DNA of 64,000 nt from Pycnopodia helianthoides (taxonomy: Eukaryota > Echinodermata > Asteroidea > Forcipulatida > Asteriidae). The notes below the pieces were generated by a model that saw nothing but the letters and a program-made list of their open reading frames with translations, was not told the origin of the DNA and ran no database searches. Positions 59,201 through 64,000 of the stretch are shown here, one piece after another (position 1 is the first letter of the stretch; the number at the start of each line of letters is the position of its first letter). The stretch covers positions 4,654,510-4,718,509 of the forward strand of contig CM063244.1 of NCBI GenBank assembly GCA_032158295.1, read 5' to 3'. Made by a program: the position numbers and the translations under genes.

Positions 59201-62200
59201 ATTTCTCTGGCTCTGTCCACGTGGCGGGATCATGGTGTACTGCCCAGATGTTGACAATAACGTCTACAAAAAACATTTGTCAATTCAGTTGGGCATACAA
59301 GCCTAGAACCCCAAAGTACAAACTGAAAAAAACGTTTGTTTCTTGTTTGAAAAGAGCCAATTATGGTCATTCCTTGTTATTTTTTTTTGAATGAGCAGCT
59401 AATTGATATACTTACACGTCTTCTTCGGAATGTTGTAACCTTCCAACGTCGTGTCTTCCGTAGTTTGATGAGGAACCCCCAACGGAACCACAGGGCGCAT
59501 GCGCTGAGTCTCCAATAGAACAGCATTGGTGTACGGCATGTTAGGACTGTCTGCCATTGATGGCTGACGACTCCCTCCAATGACGTCATCAATCTCAGAC
59601 TGAACCTTTTGTGTAAAGCGGTTGATAAACCTTAATGCAAGAGCCGCTTCAGACTTATGGAGAGGGTGTAGGGGCTACGAGTCATGTATTGTCATGATTT
59701 CCTGTATTTAATTGCTTAGGGTGTAATTTGGTTCTCACAGATATACATAGCGCTGCACTCTAAAAACTTCAGGGTCAGAATTGGCCTGTATTCAGAGTCA
59801 CAGGGGGCCCTACCCATTCCTGGACAGGCTGACCCGGTAAAAATAAGGGGATTTTGACTAGAATTCTGCGTAATTTTTTTCTCCCAATTTTTTGTAATTT
59901 TTACAGATTCCAGAACATACGGATCCAGAAATTGTTCGGGCCCACTGGTCCTTTCCGACCTGGTAGTTTTAACAGTGTAGAGAAATGCAGCATGGGTTCC
60001 CGACATTGATACGAGTTATTGCACATTTTGACAAGGACTGATGCTATGCATAAGGCAACCTTTTAGCAAAGGTGAAACACATCAAACAACACACATTGTG
60101 TAATACATTTCAAAAGGCTGTACCTTCATTTGAATATCAGGATGGAGAGCCATGAACATCAAAGCCCAAAGCAGACTGTTGGTGGCCGTATCGGTACCAG
60201 CGATGAATAAATCTATGATACCTCGAGAAATTGCACCATCGCTGAAGAAATCCTTTTCATACCGGCTGTCCTGTTTATCCTCGCTTTCTGCCTGCTTGGC
60301 CTCCTTAATCCCCATGTCAATAATATCCCGAATGTCATTTTCATCGTACGTGTTGTGATGGTCCTAAAGGTTAAAAAACATTTATTGAAAAATTATATTG
60401 ACGAGCCATAGTTGATATTTACATAATATTGGATGGCTTTGAGTGAGATACAAGAATATATTGCTCGATCTATGACAATACTGGACGAGTTGAAGACGAG
60501 TCCAATATTGTCATAGCGAGAGTAATATATATTCTTGTATCGCACGAAGACAAATCCATACAAAATTATTATTCTTATCTATATCAGGCTGACTAGCGAA
60601 ATAACAAAATTTAACTTACCTAAATGCTAAAAAAAAAATCAAAAGTTCACAAAATAATGTTCAATAGTTCAAGTTCCAAAGCTCACAAATTAGTTCAGAA
60701 TCAAAGTAGCAATCGAACGACTGAATTATTCTGCGTTAACAGACGCAAATCTTGCACCGGTTGAAGTTCCCGGATGACAGAGCAATACGAAAACAATATT
60801 GATCTGTCATCCGGGTACTTGCGCTAAAGATATAAAATACACAGATTTATTGTACCACTTGGAAGCCTTACATAGATAATAATAAGGGAATCAATGTGTG
60901 GTGAAGAGGTTTTAAACTAGTGGTTTAAACCCGCCGAGGCCTGGTTCTTGATAATATCACTGAGACGAAGTCGAGGTGATATTATCAAGAACCAGGCCTC
61001 GGCGGGTTTAAACACTAGTTTAAAACCGATTCAACACACTTTGATTCCCATTCATGAATACCTTTCTCCTAAAAATATCCAAAAACCCTGTAAAAGTTGA
61101 GAACAAATCTGACAGTTTAGCCTTAGCTAGCTCACCTCGACTCGGCGTTGAATTTCTATGCATGTAGAAAAACCGCGTCGCGCAATTTTCGAACTTGCGC
61201 GCTTAAGTTTCAAGCTATCGCACGCAAGTTTCCAACTTGCTTGAAAGAAACTATGCGGCTTACCAAATTTGCGCGCTCCGCGCAAACGTGATAGCGCCCT
61301 CTTTGACAAAAAGTTGCCAGGCCATGTTTAAACACTTCTAGCCGGTGTTATATCGTCCGTTTAAACACCCCACGTGATGTCCTCTCGTCCAATCAGAATG
61401 AATAAACTGTCCCAGGTATTTATGAATGTATAATAATGTTTCTTTACGTCGTGGACAGTGTTGAGTAAATATAGGTTTTCCCCCGGTCATCTTCAGTAAA
61501 ATTAAGTTTTATGAACACGCATTCAAACTCATGAATGATTCCCAATTTCATTTCATCAAGGAATTTGTTATTGTTTAATTAGCAGTTGCTGTTGTTATTA
61601 AGCTACTATCACATTCAATTTCTCTTTCGTGCACACTTGATTTCGTTGTTCTCAAGTTCGTTTGAGTAATTATATCAGCTTTTTTCAATCAGAAATGGAC
61701 GGTCCCATCATACATTGATTCACGTATTTCATGGCTCTGCTTACCGCCGAATTCTGCGCTTGCGGTGACCATTCTCCGCTTACTGTTCAAGCGCCGAATT
61801 TCTGCGCTAGCTGTGTAAGCGTAGAATGCCTAGTAACGTGGAGTACGCAAGCGCACAAGCCGAAATTCCCCGCTAACCCGTGAAATACGCTTGACGTAAG
61901 CGCGGAATTCCCTGCTTCTGCAAGCGCCGATTCTTTGCTTACGGTAAGCAGAGCCATGAAATTGGGCCCAAGTGAGACATTTTCACTCCCCGACGAACCT
62001 AGGGGCGCTCTCAATATTCCGAACTGCAAAGAATCGTAATATACAAGCAGTCAACATGAACTATGTTATGGTTGAAAAACAGTATTTAAAACAATCAAAC
62101 AAATAAATATGTAAACAAGACAGTGAATTTAGATCTAATCTTAAATTCACCTGGAAACAATAAAACAATTTTTTGAGTAATTGTTTGTCAGGATTTATAT

Positions 62201-64000
62201 GTTAAAAAAAAAGATAAAGTTGTTTGGGGGTGACTCCGCCTATCCCCTTTTATGACGTCAATCGCGGCAGACTTTGCCTCGATCGAGCATCGACCCCCCT
62301 CAAATTTGCCTGCATTTATGTTTTAAACACACTTGCAATTAGGTCCAAGTAGTGAGCTTGTACGTTTCGAAAAAAGGGGTTTTTCTTCCATTTTTCCGGC
62401 AATGCCGACCAGTTATATTGCTGCTGGAAGCAGCAAAACAACTAAAGCTGGGGTCAGTCTGCATCTGTTTCCTGCAGATCTCAAGTGTAGGCAGTTGTGG
62501 GCCGCAAAAGTCAGACTAACGAGGGCAAAGTGGTCCGGTCCGACGTCATTTTCGGCGCTATGCAGCGAACACTTTGAGCCGTCGTGCTTCGAATCCGGAA
62601 TATACCACACATTTGACATGAAGAAAAAAGTCGTTCTAAAACATGACGCCATCCCAGCAGTTTTTCCAGCTAGTGTGAAGTCGAATAAGCTACATGAAAA
62701 ACGTGACGAACCTAGATGAGCATTTGCCAAACGTGAACAAATTCGGGTAAGTTTGAAGTTTGTGGGGCATGTTTTAGCTTGCGCCAAGCGCCACGATTTT
62801 GTGTTGGCACTGCATGCGATTCACCGTGCACGGTATCCGAGTGGACCATCCGCACAGCAGCCTTTCTCCGTAGTTGTAGGCTAGAAGTTATACTGCCCAT
62901 TAGGTCACTAAAAAGTCACCTAGTTAAAATGAAAATAGCTTTTGTAAAAACTACTAAGGCATTCAAGTTTCAACGTACGTATGTGGATATAATTTCTTGA
63001 AATAAGATCGTGGCTAAATTTGTTGCGAAGTGTGATGTGCCATGTATGAATTCATCGGTTTCCGATTGAGACCGCACTGAAGCCAGTGTACACGCAGGTC
63101 ATACATGCCGCACAGCTTGTACACTGTGGGTGACGTCCGCATACGCATACGCATCATACCGATCAGGTGCCTAGACGAATGTACGGGGCCAGACTACATA
63201 TTTTCTCTTCAAATATCGTGCCTCGATTGACGTCATGAACACCGCCACCATGGGTCAAGGTAAAGGTCAAAGTTAACTGTTTATTCACATTCCACTCATC
63301 GAAATACATATATAAATGACAAAAGCTTTATTTTTACAAAATATCACTGCCAGGTGCCTTTAAAGAACTGAATGAATTATTGGCGTATTACCTGAACGAT
63401 ACCTCGGATGAAACCCAGGGTCGGTCGGAAGTTTATTGAGGTCATAGAACTAAATAGTTCGTACACAACCGATTTGAAAACATTAATTGGCGATGTGGGA
63501 CCCGTTTGAGATAGCTGTTGTCGGAGACCACCAATAAGTTCAGCGAATTTGGGGTCTGAGTAGTCAAACCTCTTGCCGAAGCATATTTTACAAATGATGT
63601 TGGAGACGGCATTGGTGAGAAGGTGTGTAGGATCAAATGGTTTTCCGTCTTGGTCTGCGAAGCCGTCGAGGAGGTACCGTGATTCCTCATTGATGGAATG
63701 CTCAATGCTCTTCTTGCCCATACCAAAGCTTCTCAGAGCTCCAAGACCGAAGCGACGACGCGCCGTCCAGCTTGGGCCATCTTCAAAAATGAAACTGCCT
63801 ATTATAGAGGAAAAAATAAAGCCAAATTGTTTTACTTCCATAAAGTTATAAATTTCCATGTTATCAAAAAGTTCATTTGTATAGGTTGTTGGTTTTGTCA
63901 GGAAGAATTACCTTTTACTCCCACTCGCTCCTCAGAATGTTTATCTAATCTGTCAGAGAAGATATCAGCTTGCTCATGCAAGGCCTTCTTAATGATGCGT
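56261..64000 (-). CDS. Cytochrome P450, CYP2-clan-like, copy B (partial at window edge)
   Basis: Exons seen: 64,000-63,912 (5' part missing); 63,780-63,392; 60,363-60,124; 59,605-59,416; 59,263-59,126; 56,442-56,261, all GT-AG. Exon lengths and phases match copy A, except one extra codon in the third exon (SRYEKDFF against SRYKDFF). Motifs: DGPSW with WxxxR, AGTDTATN (I-helix), ETQR (K-helix ExxR), PSRF, SFGTGRRACLGENLA with the haem cysteine, and the CYP2-type end YELCATKRS then TAA at 56,261-56,263. No stop or frameshift is seen, so it appears functional. The Ser for Pro just before FGTG is unusual. Introns 2 and 5 are 3.0 and 2.7 kb against 1.2 kb and 0.13 kb in copy A, owing to mobile elements. 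Confidence 0.9.
57473..57794. mobile_element. TTAA MITE, divergent member
   Basis: Ends TTAAAGGGTGTGTACAACAT and ATTTACCAACGTTGTACATGTGCTTTAA pair, with TTAA on both sides. The interior AGGGTTTTTCACTATTTTCT is shared with the other TTAA MITEs, so the families are related despite different ends. Confidence 0.85.
57895..57952 (+). repeat. LINE/SINE-type 3' tail with (AACCTTG)n
   Basis: AAATAAAATG is followed by four copies of AACCTTG. A polyadenylation-like signal followed by a short tandem tail is typical of the 3' end of CR1/L2-like retroelements. The body upstream is too short or worn to classify. Confidence 0.5.
58264..58659 (-). mobile_element. TTAA MITE family, copy d (longest member)
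   Basis: Inverted relative to copies a-c. Ends TTAAAGGAACATTACAGAATTGG and ACCAAATCTGTGATGTGCCTTTTAG pair; the right TTAA is changed to TTAG. It retains GTTTTTGCTAACAAACAGTTGC next to the end, which copies a and b lack. Confidence 0.85.
59756..59977. mobile_element. MITE with CACTCTAAAAACT ends, intron of P450 B
   Basis: Counterpart of 44,650-44,869, in the same intron and orientation. Ends are more worn (TTTTAACAGTG on the right). Confidence 0.85.
60445..60544. repeat. Hairpin, ~40-bp arms
   Basis: GATACAAGAATATATTGCTC and TATGACAATACTGGAC pair with GTCCAATATTGTCATA and the TATATATTCTTGTATC end. It lies in the ~1 kb that copy B intron 2 has and copy A lacks. Confidence 0.85.
60769..60815. 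repeat. Hairpin, CCCGGATGACAG stem
   Basis: CCCGGATGACAGAGCAATA pairs with TATTGATCTGTCATCCGGG across a short loop. Confidence 0.85.
60909..61025. repeat. Near-perfect palindrome, ~52-bp arms
   Basis: GTTTTAAACTAGTGGTTTAA, CCCGCCGAGGCCTGGTTCTT and GATAATATCAC are mirrored by GTGATATTATC, AAGAACCAGGCCTCGGCGGG and TTTAAACACTAGTTTAAAAC. The loop is about 14 bases. The older relatives at 41,217-41,315 and 54,250-54,340 have far less perfect arms. Confidence 0.95.
61726..61963. mobile_element. MITE with ATTTCATGGCTCTGCTTACCG ends
   Basis: The left end ATTTCATGGCTCTGCTTACC pairs with the right end CGGTAAGCAGAGCCATGAAAT, 238 bp apart. The interior repeats AAGCGCCGAATT-type words in both directions. 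Block A (about 45,565) lacks it between CATTGATTCACGTA and GAGACATTTTCACTCC. Confidence 0.85.
62402..62719 (+). pseudogene. THAP-domain ORF with lost zinc ligands
   Basis: 105 codons on the plus strand, inside intron 2 of P450 B. It begins MPTSYIAAGSSKTTKAGVSL and continues FPADLKCRQLW, then LCSEHFEPSCFE and HDAIPAVFP. This is the order of a THAP DNA-binding domain (C2CH zinc finger, closing AVPxxF motif). The second half C..H pair (CSEH), the Trp and the FP are present. The first two cysteines are Tyr5 and Ser10, each one base from Cys. Without them zinc binding is not expected. A strong donor, GGTAAGT, lies about 30 bases past the stop, as if a longer gene once continued. It is likely a decayed gene or transposase N-terminus. 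Block A lacks it. Confidence 0.7.
62720..63391. other. Remainder of P450 B intron 2 near exon 2
   Basis: Unrecognised, with short open frames lacking support. It is mostly DNA absent from the copy A intron. Confidence 0.4.

Overview
The window is animal nuclear DNA, about 60% A+T and dominated by repeats. It has spliced genes with GT-AG introns, several non-LTR retrotransposon remnants, many short inverted-repeat (MITE-like) elements, two kinds of minisatellite, and fold-back elements. The word TAGGCCTA recurs throughout. The mobile-element mix and the CYP2-clan cytochrome P450 pair fit a marine deuterostome, most likely an echinoderm. That organism call is inference.

Layout. (1) 1-5,310 and 19,110-25,625 are two diverged copies of one segmental duplication. 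Each carries an array of the same ~40-bp minisatellite. (2) 6,200-10,990 is a broken jockey/CR1-like LINE split by a 1.6-kb DNA transposon, which itself holds a TTAA MITE. (3) 11,400-18,210 holds further MITEs, a LINE copy whose 5' part is inverted, and one or two possible exons of an unrecognised minus-strand gene. (4) 26,178-35,977 is the most striking object: a ~9.8-kb fold-back structure. Its left terminal inverted repeat is an ~8-kb array of a ~20-bp unit. Its right terminal repeat is the same unit in opposite orientation, only ~9-10 copies long. Related single-copy sequence flanks the arrays on both sides. (5) 36,000-39,300 has hairpins and otherwise little that I recognise.

(6) 39,340-47,400 and 49,550-64,000 are two tandem copies of a gene-bearing block. 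Copy A contains a complete six-exon CYP2-like P450 on the minus strand (47,267-43,646). It has a one-base deletion in the last exon that replaces the C-terminus. Copy B (64,000-56,261) runs off the right edge, has intact splice sites and reading frame, and has much larger introns. Those introns hold a 2.5-kb TIR element, several MITEs and hairpins, and a THAP-domain ORF that has lost two zinc-binding cysteines. A second, smaller fold-back element (48,544-48,972) lies between the blocks.

The two P450s would be ER-anchored monooxygenases; nothing here indicates a substrate. The duplicated blocks also act as natural empty-site controls. Several MITE insertions are present in one copy and absent at the matching point of the other. 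This directly shows TTAA or TA target-site choice and orders some of the insertion events.
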